Shown here: positions 1 through 8,968 of the stretch, piece by piece | Layout of the letters: each line of letters opens with the position of its first letter | Position numbering within the stretch: position 1 is the stretch's first letter | Assembly: GCA_016758965.1 (NCBI GenBank) | Contig: JAEPRB010000462.1 | Coordinates: forward strand, 1-19,447 | Reading direction: 5' to 3' | From: Circinella minor | Taxonomy: Eukaryota; Mucoromycota; Mucoromycetes; Mucorales; Lichtheimiaceae | DNA: 19,447 nt | Translations under genes and position numbers: made by a program | Notes under the pieces: generated by a model | Told to the model about the DNA's origin: nothing | Databases searched by the model: none | What the model saw: the letters and a program-made list of their open reading frames with translations, nothing else

Positions 1-590
1 GTGAAAGAGTGTGAGTGAATGCGTGGAAGTAAGAAGTGGAAGCAAATGAGTGGATGGAAATGTAGGAGTAAAAGTGAATAGGTGCGAGTGAATGGAAGCT
101 AATAGGTGTAATTGAATGAGTGAAAATGAGTACAAGTGAATGAATGAAGGTGAATAGGCGAAGGTGAATGCTTGTAAGGGAATGCTTGTGATTGAGTGGA
201 AGCTACGTGCTGTGAACGAATGAGTGTGTGTGAATATGCCAAAGTGGAGGAGTAGTGGAAGCGAATGAGTGAATAAAAATGGAAAGTGTATGCGAATGAG
301 TGTAAATAAAAGAATGTTAGTGAATGGGAATAAGTGAAGGAGTGAGAGCGGATGTGAGTAAGTGAAAATGTGGAAGCGAATGGATGGAAGTGAGAGAGTG
401 TAGTGTAGGAATGTGATTGAGTTGTATAAATGAATGTGCGGAAATGAATGTGTGTGAGTGAATAGGTGGAAGTGAAGGGGTGTGAGTAAATGGGTGGAAG
501 TGAAAGAGTTGGGGGCGAATGAGTGTAAGCAGATGTGCGGAAGTAAAAGAGTGTGAATGAATGTGGGGAAAGGAAGGGGTGTGTGGATGT
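1..590. repeat. Degenerate C-poor minisatellite
   Basis: The plus strand is built from imperfect GTGAATGAG, GTGGAAGTG and GTGTGAGTG type words, with very few C residues (about two per 60-base line at the start). A longer-range order is visible: the block starting at 435 (TGTGCGGAA) is repeated with substitutions at 534, a spacing of 99 nt that stays in register through the following GAAGGGGTGTG. It continues off the left edge. Short open frames crossing it, such as the His/Ser/Pro-rich one on the minus strand, follow from the repeat and are not taken as genes. The function is unknown; it could be subtelomeric or an ordinary intergenic minisatellite. Confidence 0.75.
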
Positions 591-734
591 GCTTTCTTCT
601 GTTTGTTGGTATCTGTTCGTCTTAGGATGGCGATACCAGTTTTAGTCCAAAAGGTTGTTACTATAGTTAATAACCGAGTCATAGTAGTTGTAACAAGCTT
701 CTATGGCGATGTTTTATTTTTTTTCTTTTTTTTA

Positions 735-738
<4 letters not shown>

Positions 739-767
<29 letters not shown>
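739..767. repeat. (TA)n microsatellite
   Basis: An uninterrupted TA dinucleotide run of about 14 units follows a T-rich stretch at 714-733 and marks the end of the G-rich left region. Confidence 0.95.
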
Positions 768-771
<4 letters not shown>

Positions 772-845
772 GAAACAGCCATATTGTGGTTGTTGAAATG
801 GAATCAAGGAAACGTCAAAGCTGAAGAAGCTCAAGAGCATACAAC

Positions 846-883
846 ATCATTCTTCTTGATTTGGGGATAGATCGAAGAATGAT
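846..883. other. Stem-loop with 10-bp perfect arms
   Basis: Arms ATCATTCTTC (846-855) and GAAGAATGAT (874-883) are exact reverse complements. After a 2-nt bulge, an inner GAT/ATC pair (858-860 with 871-873) extends the stem to 13 bp, leaving a loop of about 10 nt. It sits 12 nt upstream of a donor-like GTAAGA at 896. Confidence 0.6.
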
Positions 884-895
884 TGATAAATCAAG

Positions 896-1014
896 GTAAG
901 ACAAAACAGTTTTCATGTTTAAAATAATTTAACAACGGTTGGATGAACAAACTCTCATTTTCAATATGTAATTCTATTTATTCTCTACTTCATTTTTTTT
1001 TCTTTTTATTACAG
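896..1014 (+). other. Intron-like segment in an unassigned region
   Basis: The segment starts GTAAGA and ends in a pyrimidine-rich tract followed by TTACAG. At 119 nt it matches the size and signals of the real introns in this window. Flanking frames are short and stop quickly, so if this is an intron the transcript is probably noncoding or an untranslated leader. Chance occurrence in AT-rich DNA is a serious alternative. Confidence 0.3.
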
Positions 1015-1137
1015 TGGTTGAAGAAACAAGGTACATGAATGGAGGGATAGCATGTTTTAATCAAATGGATTTTAAAATGCTTTACTTTATTTTGTTTTAC
1101 TTTTTATAATGTATAGATATGATTAACAAGGCAAACG

Positions 1138-1230
1138 GAAAACTGTATTTGGTTGGGGGTAGGGATTGGGATATTTTGTAGGGCGAACAACTGGAGGGCG
1201 AACAACTGGAGGGCAACCAATACAGTTTTC
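1138..1230. repeat. Inverted repeat enclosing G-tracts and a 15-nt tandem repeat
   Basis: The left arm GAAAACTGTATTTGGTTG (1138-1155) is the reverse complement of the right arm CAACCAATACAGTTTTC (1214-1230), apart from one extra T. Between them lie four G-tracts (1155-1159, 1162-1164, 1168-1170, 1181-1183), then two copies of a 15-nt unit GGGCGAACAACTGGA (1181-1195, 1196-1210) and the start of a third. No clear target-site duplication flanks it. It could be a small nonautonomous element or a structured regulatory site. Confidence 0.6.
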
Positions 1231-1618
1231 TTTGTTTCAACATCTATGCTATGGTTTAATTGGTGACATGACAATTATAATAATACAAATTGAAGAAATA
1301 ATTTATACCGTGTTGAAGTATACCATTAATGTCTATTTAAACATTTTACTTTTTATTCAATTTAGTAGATATAATAAATTCGACTCGAAAAAAGAAGCCC
1401 TTATCAAAAGAACTATACCAAAGTAATAGACATACAAAAAAAAAAAGGGGGCCGTGTGTATGTTCATTCAGGTAATTAAAACATTATTCAATTGATCGTA
1501 AACTAAAATAGCCTACTAACATTTAACAATACTCACAAAGAATTAATAATGTTTAAGTAAATAGCGATGACAAACTGGTATCCATCGTTTGCCAATGATG
1601 AGGCAAGTCAGAACAAGC

Positions 1619-1641
1619 AAAAAAAAAAAAAAAAAAAAAAA
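1619..1641. repeat. A23 homopolymer
   Basis: A run of 23 A residues follows a short open stretch. It resembles a retroposed poly(A) tail, but similar runs occur throughout the noncoding DNA here. Confidence 0.9.
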
Positions 1642-2783
1642 GGTAATAATTATTTTGTGGTTCCTATTTTGAATTTTGATCGTAATGGGATAATGGCTAT
1701 AAAAAAAGAATTAATTACTAATACTTTTCTCTATGTACGTATATTTATATATCAATCGAGAAAAAGTTAGATTTTATTAGAGATGGATGAAATCAGCATG
1801 GAGAGTTTTTTTTTTTTTTTTTGTGTTTTTACCAAGTCAAAAAGCAATCGATATATACACTGGTGAGAAGACGAATAAAATGAAAACGAATAATTCTATT
1901 ATTAATAAATCAATACGTTGACGAACTGAATAAATGTGGCAATTATTCTGGATGAGACTACTCTTTTTTTTAATGTTCTTTAGAGAATAACTTTCTATTC
2001 ATTCTTACCAATAAAAATACTTATTAAAACCGTCCAAATATATTATATATATATATATATAAATATCTGATATTATTGATGTCTTGAGGATTCAATTGTT
2101 GCATACGTACGTAGCATTGGTGAAAGGTCGTTTAGATTAATTGTTCCTGTGTGTGTTGAGATACTCTCCACCATAAAATATTTTGTTCACCTATCATGTT
2201 TTTCTTCCACTAGTTTAACTTTTTCTCCTTTACTAATAGTCTTTCAGTTATCATGCGTTCTTTTTTTTAAATATATTTATAAACGTATACATAATGTAGT
2301 ACAAGAAAGCGACCACATACTCATAAGCACCGGCTACTATAGTCTTCCATTTTAATAAACAAAAAAATATATATTCTTATAACCTATTCTCTGTATAATG
2401 TAAGACTATCTTAACCAACTACAATATATCAACTGTCACATTTATTTCTTGTATATAGCTTAATTTTAATTATATGTAATATTACAATATCTTTTGTGCG
2501 TCGAATCTAGTTGTCAGCTTTTTAGTCTAAAAAGTTAAATTGGTACAGACTTTATTGAAGAGTATAAATGGTTTTACCAGGAATATCACTCTAATTTATA
2601 CTATAGAAAGCATAGTAGTTATATTACAAATTCCATAGTGTCATTATGACATTTTATTTATTCAAATTATTACGTCATTAGATAATACCACTCATCACAC
2701 TCATAAATACATAATAATTCAAGGCATGATAATTGTTTACGTATTATGACATGTTACATAATAATGTGTCAAAAACAAAAGTT

Positions 2784-2807
2784 CACACACACACACACAC
2801 ACACACA
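2784..2807. repeat. (CA)n microsatellite
   Basis: Twelve uninterrupted CA units lie in AT-rich intergenic DNA. Confidence 0.95.
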
Positions 2808-2887
2808 AGATAATGATTTTCAACAACCATGTAAACATAAATCATGTGCGATTAACATTAAGTATTTTATTTATGACAAAATAACAA

Positions 2888-2911
2888 TTTTTTTTTTTTT
2901 AAAAAAAAAAA
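2888..2911. repeat. T13A11 self-complementary tract
   Basis: Thirteen T residues run directly into eleven A residues, so the tract can fold on itself or act as a nucleosome-excluding element. A comparable A10T10 tract is at 8741-8760. Confidence 0.9.
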
Positions 2912-3416
2912 GTAGGTAGAAACTTGATATATATTTTGACAGTTGATTTATCATTCTTCTATATAAATTATTAATTATAATGAATTACAAGGAATTAAAG
3001 AAAGATCGTCAATTATAACCATGTCATTGGTATGATTTTTGTTGTTTGTTCTTTTTGGGTTAGCTGAAATGATGAGTTATTTGCATAAAAGTCCATGTGG
3101 TTTCACAAAATATAAGAGTCTTTGTCATTATTATGACACATTTCAATTATAAATAAATAATTAATTTCATATGGTTTCATATATATAAAAAAAATAATGC
3201 ATGTTTCTTCATATTTATATTCATATTAGATGAAATAATAAGTGACTATTTTATTTTATAATTGTTATTGTTAATAATGGGAAATGGGAGAATTAAAATA
3301 AACAAACAAATATTATTATTTGAAAATCACAAGATTTATTATTATTACTATTAGAAATAACGAGGTGAATTATTATTATTATTAAAGGAAGCATATCATT
3401 CTTATATAATATTTTC

Positions 3417-3471
3417 TTTATTTCCCCCCACACCTCCAACCCACATTATAATCATTGCGTGGGGAAATAAA
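3417..3471. other. Imperfect stem-loop with TTTATTTCCCC/GGGGAAATAAA arms
   Basis: TTTATTTCCCC at 3417-3427 plus CAC at 3429-3431 pairs with GTGGGGAAATAAA at 3459-3471, with excess C residues in the left arm left unpaired. The loop of about 27 nt is C-rich. It is the strongest GC-containing hairpin in the left noncoding region. Confidence 0.5.
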
Positions 3472-4041
3472 TTCTTTTAACAGTAAAATGTTATCACACC
3501 ATAAAATAATATATTATTATCAAAAGAATTTAGGGTTTTGATCTTTTTTTTTTTTTTTTTGAGGGCGTTTTTTTTTGAAGTTAGTAACAACCCGTGTAAC
3601 GTTGGCGTAAAAACTTTTTGTTAAACCATAAACATTTAAGAGGGGGAGAAGGAAGGGGCCAAAAAGGGAAATTTTTGTTGATAATCAAATAAACGATTAA
3701 ACATTTTTATGTTATAAGTTACCTCTTCTTCTATCTACCTTCTTTAAGATTATATGGAAGAAGTAGGGATCGGAAAAGCTAAAAATGACCCGGGGATTGA
3801 GTTGGAATGTTTTTTCTAATCGAAAAAAAGATAAAAGGGTTTTATTATTAAAATCAAAGCAATGAACCTTTTTGCGAACGGACCTACTTGTATATATATT
3901 GTACAACCTTTATATTTAAAATACTCATTATCTTTTAACAAGCCTGATATTTCTCACGATTAAAATCATTATTTATTGAAACTATCATCTATTGATATAT
4001 TTTATACTTTAACTTATTTTTAATTAAATTATTAGGAATAA

Positions 4042-4064
4042 ATATATATATATATATATATATA
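4042..4064. repeat. (TA)n microsatellite
   Basis: An uninterrupted AT/TA run lies about 750 bases upstream of the areA/Reg1-domain gene. Confidence 0.9.
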
Positions 4065-4654
4065 AGTTTATTTTATTTTATTTTTTGTGATGATATCGAA
4101 TACTAAAAGTTAAAGATAAAAAAAACGGGATGAATAATAAATTTCGGGAAAGCGTTATTTTGCCGGAAAAAATTGTTGTAAAAAAAAAAAAACAAAGATG
4201 GGGGAGATCGCCGTATTTTATAATAATATGATTGGCCGAAACCTTTTTTTTTTTTCATGGTTCATCCGTAGGTCGCCGATGGCGCCAAAAAAAAAAAAAT
4301 TACTTATCTTTGGGGTTGATAATAAACATTGAAGTAAGGAGGAATTTTTTTTAGTTTATAATTCAAAATATATATATTTTATATTTATCTAATTTTCTTA
4401 GTGTTACTTTGCTAAGTTTTATTATAATTATTATTATAATGATGATCAAAAAAAAGAGGGAGAGAGAGTTAAAATTGGGGGTGGGGGGGGAATGGAAAGA
4501 TGTCCCTTTTATTTATTATTTTAGTTCCAAAACAAGAGATTCGATGGCAATCTCGACCCTGTTGTGAAAGATTTTCAAGATCCGAAACTTACACGTTTAA
4601 AGTAAAGTTTCGTGTTATCAGTAAAAAAAAAAAAAATTATTTATTCTTCTTCTT

Positions 4655-4745
4655 TCTTATAATAAAACTCCAAATCCCGAGCTTCTTTCTCTTTCTTTTG
4701 TTTCTTTCATTTTTCATTTTTCATTTTACTTTTTTTATTTTACTT
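4655..4745 (+). promoter_or_regulatory. Pyrimidine-rich promoter or leader of the areA/Reg1-domain gene
   Basis: A long CT-rich tract (TTCTTCTTTC, CTTTCTCTTTCTTTTG, repeated TTTCATTT) lies 65-155 nt before the start codon at 4810. Such pyrimidine-rich stretches commonly surround fungal transcription starts. No TATA box can be picked out against the AT background, so the promoter call rests on position and composition only. Confidence 0.3.
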
Positions 4746-4809
4746 ATTATTCATGATACAATCACTCGACGTTCCCGTCGTTTCGTTGGCTGTACCCAAC
4801 ATACATAAA

Positions 4810-6074
4810 ATGAATGAAATTACAAGTGATGACTTGTCTTGCATGTGGACGGGTAAGTCCTTTTTTTTTTTATCTTTTGGGGGGATATCTTATTTATCAA
4901 ATAAAAAAAAAGAATATATATGAATTGTTTTATAACGCAATTTTATTTAATAGTTTTCACTAAATGTAAAGATAATCTTGAAAATGGTCGACGACTTGAA
5001 AACTTAAGTTGGCGATTATGGTATCGTGAATCTTTAATTGAAAAAGCACAAGAACAAAACCATGTTCGTACACCTATTCCAATTCAATCAAATAATAATA
5101 TGAATAACGATGATTATTTCAGTTATGCATCATCTGCATCAACATGTGAATCAACACCATTACAAACACCACCATCATTAAAACATATGTCTCCTTCTTC
5201 TTTTAAACGAATGATTTCTTCTTTGGATAATGATTCTATTGAAAAACAACATTATCAACATCAACAATTGCAACAACAATCACCTATTCAACTTTTACCT
5301 ACATCAAAATTATCTTCACCTACATCTTCTTTATCAAAAATGGATTCTCAATCAACTTCTGACGCTACTACTACTACAGTTCCATCTTTAACTGCACCCC
5401 AGCCTAAAAAAGCATTTTCTGTACCGAAACCCCAACGCAAGTTTTTTGTTTCTGATGATGAAGAAAGTAGTGATGATGACGAAGCAGAAGAAGATCCAAT
5501 GACGATTCAAAATAAATCTTATAATAATAAAAATAAAATAATGGATGAAAATGATAATGATGATGGTTGTTGGAGTACAGTTCGTACAACAGATGACCGA
5601 CATTTTTATTCTACACCTCCACCAAGTTGTTCTACTATCAAGGCTGATAATAATAAAATTACCTTTTCTTCTGTTCCTACCGACTCCGAGACAAATTTTA
5701 TTAAAAAGACTCCGACATGTATCGCTAAGCAACAACATCAACAACCCTCTTTACTTTCTGCCATGTTAATAGAACAACAACAACAACAACAACAACAACG
5801 TAAATCTTCTATTCGAAAAAAACATTATTCATCATCATCACAAAAAAGACGTCAACGATCCATGATGAATAATAATAATAATAATAATACAATAACATAC
5901 ATTCAAGAAGAACCTGATCTTTCACAAAGTTTAAAATATTGTGTTGATTGGGAACAACGTCAAAATGTTATTGATATTCATTCTACAACAACACATTATT
6001 CTCCTTATCAAATACAACAAAAACCTTTGGAAGTTTATAATAATTATTGTTGGGAAAGTTTTAGAGGATGGTAA
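4810..6074 (+). CDS. areA/Reg1-type (DUF1752, PF08550) domain protein without a GATA finger
   Basis: Two exons, 4810-4852 and 4954-6074, joined across a 101-nt GTAAGT...TAG intron that splits a valine codon, give 387 residues. The start is chosen because exon 1 (MNEITSDDLSCMWT) flows into exon 2 to rebuild the conserved block at about 8-41: SDDLxxMWTVFTKCKDN, then ENGRRLENLSWRLWYRES. This is the short domain at the N terminus of AreA/Gln3-like GATA factors and in the Reg1 phosphatase-1 subunits. The rest is mostly disordered: Ser/Thr-rich 65-165, an acidic patch KFFVSDDEESSDDDE near 177-191, a short hydrophobic SLLSAMLIEQ near 280-289, poly-Gln 288-296, a basic RKSSIRKK segment, poly-Asn near 320, and a Trp-containing C-terminal tail (CWESFRGW). 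No zinc finger follows, so DNA binding is not expected from visible domains. KITF at 249-252 fits an RVxF phosphatase-1 docking consensus. A nitrogen or carbon signalling role is inferred from the family only. Confidence 0.85.
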
Positions 6075-6690
6075 AAAAAAAAAACCCTCAAGAAATCATT
6101 TCCCTTCTTAACACAAAGATAATTCTTGCATACATACACACATATACAAAAACAAACAAGCATAACACATTATACATACAAACATATATAATTTTATCCC
6201 CCCCCCTCATTTCTTTGTTCTATATATCCTTTAAACCTCTCCCCCACCAAAAAAAAAAAAAACTTACAAAAACCACATTGTACATTCCTTGTAATCACAT
6301 CAATTTCTAATTTTTTTTTCTATACATATTAATAACATCTTTAACCCTTTCTTTTTTCTTCTTGTTTGCATACTATTTACATAAATATATACATAAATAA
6401 TAAATATAAGTTACCGTTTTTGTTTTTTTTTTGAAAATTATTATTATTATTATTATTAAAAAAGAATATATGACAATCATTTCATGTTATTATTTTTTTT
6501 AATATAAATAGACGAAAGACGAGAGAGAGAGAGAGAAAGAAATGCTATATGGAAAGAAAGAAAAAAGATGAAGTATATATATAATATGCTGAACTATTAC
6601 AATAGTGAAATTATTATCATTCTAAGAGTTTGTTAATGTGTGTGTGTGTGTGTGTGTATATATTTGAAGAAAAAAAGTTGTTTTGAAAAT
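6075..6690. other. Convergent intergenic region between the areA/Reg1-domain gene and GUA1
   Basis: This 616-base stretch holds both 3' untranslated regions. It has A- and C-runs just after the first stop codon, TATATA words, a TTATTATTA repeat (about 6438-6461), a short GA run (about 6521-6535) and a TG microsatellite (6637-6657). I see no gene in it, and no single polyadenylation site can be fixed. Confidence 0.7.
6637..6657. repeat. (TG)n microsatellite
   Basis: About ten TG units lie in the 3' region shared by the two convergent genes, just beyond the GUA1 stop codon. Confidence 0.95.
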
Positions 6691-8542
6691 TTATTCCCAT
6701 TCGATCTAGATAGATTTAATTTTTTTTTTTAGTTAGTTTTTTTTTTTTTTTTGACGTATTACATAAACATATACACATATATTATATATAAATAAATAAA
6801 TGATAAAACTTACGGTAGCTGGAGGCTTGGAACTAATATCATAAACGACACGATTAACACCCTTAACTTCATTAATAATTCTTGAACTGATACGTTTCAA
6901 ACACATGAACCATTCAGCACCAGAGCAAATATCAGCTGTCATGAAATCTTTGGTTTCAACAGCACGAAGAGCAATGACTTGTTCATAAGTACGTTTATCA
7001 CCCATCACACCTACAGCCTTTACAGGTAACAAAGCAGCATAAGCTTGAGAGATTTGACGATAGAAACCATTCTTTTTGATTTCTTCAATATAAATATTAT
7101 CGGCCAAACGAGCAATTTCAACTTGTTCCTTTGTGACTTCACCAAGAACACGAATAGCAATACCTGGACCAGGGAAAGGATGACGCCAGACCAATTCATC
7201 ATCTAAACCAAGAATTTTACCAAGAGCACGCACTTCATCCTTGAACAATTCACGAAGAGGTTCAATCAATTTAAGTTTCATATCTTCAAGTAAACCACCC
7301 ACATTATGATGGGTCTTGATAGTAGCACTTGGACCCTTGAAAGAAATGGATTCAATCACATCAGGATAAAGAGTACCTTGAAGTAAATATTCAATATTAC
7401 CACCACATTCCTTATCAATCAAAGCAGCTTCAGCTTCAAAGACTTCAATAAAGGTATTGCCAATGATTTTACGTTTGCGTTCAGGATCAGTAACACCCTT
7501 TAAACGACCCAAGAATAAATCAGCAGCATCGCTGACCTTGATGTTAATACCCATCTTTTCACCCAACATTTTCTTGACATTTTCACATTCATTTAAACGC
7601 ATGACACCATTATCTACCAAGATAGCATGGAAACGATCACCAATAGCTTCATGCATTAATTTAGCAGCAACAGATGAATCAACACCACCTGAAACAGCAC
7701 CTACAACACGACCGGTAGGACCTACAATGTTACGAATACGTTCAATTTCCTTATCAACAAAGGAATCCATGGACCATGAAGTAGCACATTCACAAATACT
7801 AATAACAAAATTCTTTAAAAGAGCTTGACCATCAACCGTATGAGTGACTTCAGGATGGAATTGAATACCAAAGAATGGTTTTTCAGTATGAGCAACAGCA
7901 GCATAAGGAGCAGTACGTGTGTTGGCAATCACAGTAAAACCAGGAGCAGCAGCAGAAACTTGATCACCGTGACTCATCCAAACCTATATATATATAAATA
8001 TATATATTTATTAATCAATGGAAATTTTATACCATGTATTTTTCCCACAAAATAGTAAAGACTCCGCATATCTAAATATCTATATCTATATATCTATTTA
8101 TTTATTTATTTACCTGAATATCACCAGATAAACCTTCAAAAAGCTTATCAATAAAAGGATGATCAGGATGTTTAGCAACAGAAAGCATAGCATGACCATA
8201 TTCACGATGATCACAAGCAATGACGGAACCACCCATATAAGTAGTCATTTCTTGAAGACCATAACAAATACCAAGAATAGGTACACCAGCATCAAAGACA
8301 GCAGGATCCACACGTGGAGCATCTTTATCATAAACAGAATAAGGGGAACCCGATAAAATAATACCCTTGGGTTTAAAGTGAAGATCAGCCATTTTTTGAG
8401 TACATGGTAACAATTCACAATAAACACCTAATTCACGAATACGTCGAGTAATTAAATGAGAATATTGAGATCCAAAGTCCAAAATAAGGACAGTATCGTA
8501 AAGTTGATTCACTTGAGTGACCTTGTCTTGTGTTGTTGACAT
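6691..8542 (-). CDS. GUA1: GMP synthase (glutamine-hydrolysing)
   Basis: Converts XMP, ATP and glutamine to GMP in the last step of guanine nucleotide synthesis, in the cytosol. Three exons in transcript order: 8542-8114, 7983-6814 and 6705-6691, giving 537 residues, close to yeast Gua1 (525). The N-terminal class I glutamine amidotransferase has [11 protein letters not shown] (20-30), the nucleophile Cys93 in GICYGLQ, and the partners His186 and Glu188 in FHPE. The ATP pyrophosphatase P-loop SGGVDSS is at 241-247. The dimerisation domain includes RHPFPGPG (410-417) and ends SKPPAT-IEWE. The first intron (130 nt) is phase 0 between GDIQ and VWMSHGD. The second (108 nt) leaves a 15-nt last exon with IEWE and the stop. 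The start at 8542 has a good context (ACCAATGTC). An in-frame ATG at 8692 would add a Phe-rich leader translated from homopolymers and is not used. All catalytic motifs are intact. Confidence 0.97.
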
Positions 8543-8585
8543 TGGTAGATTGGTGGAAGAGGGAAAGGGAAATGAAGTATACCAA
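8543..8585 (-). promoter_or_regulatory. CT-rich leader of GUA1 with a CCAAT word
   Basis: On the minus strand the bases before the start codon read CATTTCCCTTTCCCTCTTCCACCAATCTACC in part. This pyrimidine-rich leader is what a fungal transcription start region looks like. CCAAT lies about ten bases before the ATG, probably too close to act as a promoter box. Confidence 0.35.
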
Positions 8586-8856
8586 AGAAGAAAAAAAAAA
8601 GTTTCGGCTTTGAAAAAAAAAAAAAAAAAAATCGTTGGATGAAAAAAAAAAAAAAAAGCTGTCACGACAAAGGTTACCCATTTTTGAATCATATTTTTTT
8701 TTTTTTTGAGTGGCGAGTGCTTGGAAAGATTTTTTTATGCAAAAAAAAAATTTTTTTTTTCCAGAAACCAATCAATTACTCTCTACTTGAATAGTGTGTA
8801 CCTTTACCTTTGATCCTGCTTTATTCAAATGAAAAGATCGTTTGGAAGAAAATAGA

Positions 8857-8968
8857 CCCTGTTATATTATTAAATAATACTATCATAGTGATGATGAATA
8901 TAAAAGAATAAGTAATCAAAAAATTATTTAGTCATATGAAATCATTTATAACAAGTAGTATAACAGGG
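8857..8968. repeat. 10-bp inverted repeat CCCTGTTATA...TATAACAGGG
   Basis: The arms at 8857-8866 and 8959-8968 are perfect reverse complements 92 nt apart. The enclosed DNA is AT-rich and no target-site duplication is evident. It could be a short MITE-like remnant or chance. Confidence 0.4.

Larger units (their letters stand above)
2639..3138. promoter_or_regulatory. Cluster of TGTCAT/ATGACA dyads and ACGTCA words
   Basis: The perfect odd-centred palindrome TGTCATTATGACA is at 2639-2651. ATTACGTCATTAG follows at about 2669, TTACGTATTATGACATG at about 2739, and TGTCAT-TATT-ATGACA at 3123-3138. These are built from the ATGAC/GTCAT half-sites used by AP-1, Gcn4 and CREB type bZIP factors. The nearest downstream gene begins at 4810, rather far for a fungal promoter element. 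Regulatory activity is inferred only. Confidence 0.3.
590..4809. other. Long AT-rich intergenic region without a convincing protein gene
   Basis: No open frame here shows a recognisable domain or convincing exon structure. The stretch holds a TA run (739-767), a hairpin beside an intron-like segment (846-1014), a G-rich inverted-repeat element (1138-1230), a 23-base A run (1619-1641), TA runs (about 2047-2061 and 4042-4064), an AC run (2784-2807), a T13A11 palindrome (2888-2911), paired TGTCAT/ATGACA dyads (2639-3138) and a CCCC-containing hairpin (3417-3471). The last kilobase is presumably the promoter of the gene starting at 4810. It contains several GATAA-type words, a G-rich patch at about 4473-4491 and a pyrimidine-rich leader. 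Confidence 0.6.

Noticed and set aside
1..590. CRISPR-like array
   Set aside because: The repeats are degenerate and contiguous, with no constant repeat and unique spacers, and the genome is eukaryotic.
317..682. 121-codon minus-strand open frame rich in His, Ser and Pro
   Set aside because: It is a translation of the C-poor minisatellite; its repeated peptide pattern follows the 99-nt DNA period and shows no domain or gene signals.
1567..1770. Short open frame followed by A23, as in a retroposed gene end
   Set aside because: No recognisable protein, no target-site duplication seen, and equally long A runs are common throughout the noncoding DNA.
4500..4808. 102-codon open frame before the areA/Reg1-domain gene
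   Set aside because: Low-complexity Phe/Leu translation of the pyrimidine-rich leader, in a different frame from the real gene.
5388..5769. Open frames on either strand inside the areA/Reg1-domain gene
   Set aside because: They are shadows of the coding exon, and their composition mirrors its codon repeats.
6733..6813. Read-through C terminus of GUA1 after PPAT
   Set aside because: A consensus GTAAGT donor and an acceptor leading to IEWE and stop restore the conserved family ending.
7457..7828. 123-codon plus-strand open frame
   Set aside because: It is antisense to the conserved GUA1 coding exon and has no recognised domain.
8543..8692. N-terminal extension of GUA1 from an in-frame upstream ATG
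   Set aside because: The extra 50 residues are Phe-rich translations of A runs and do not belong to the GMP synthase family; the ATG at 8542 gives the normal length.
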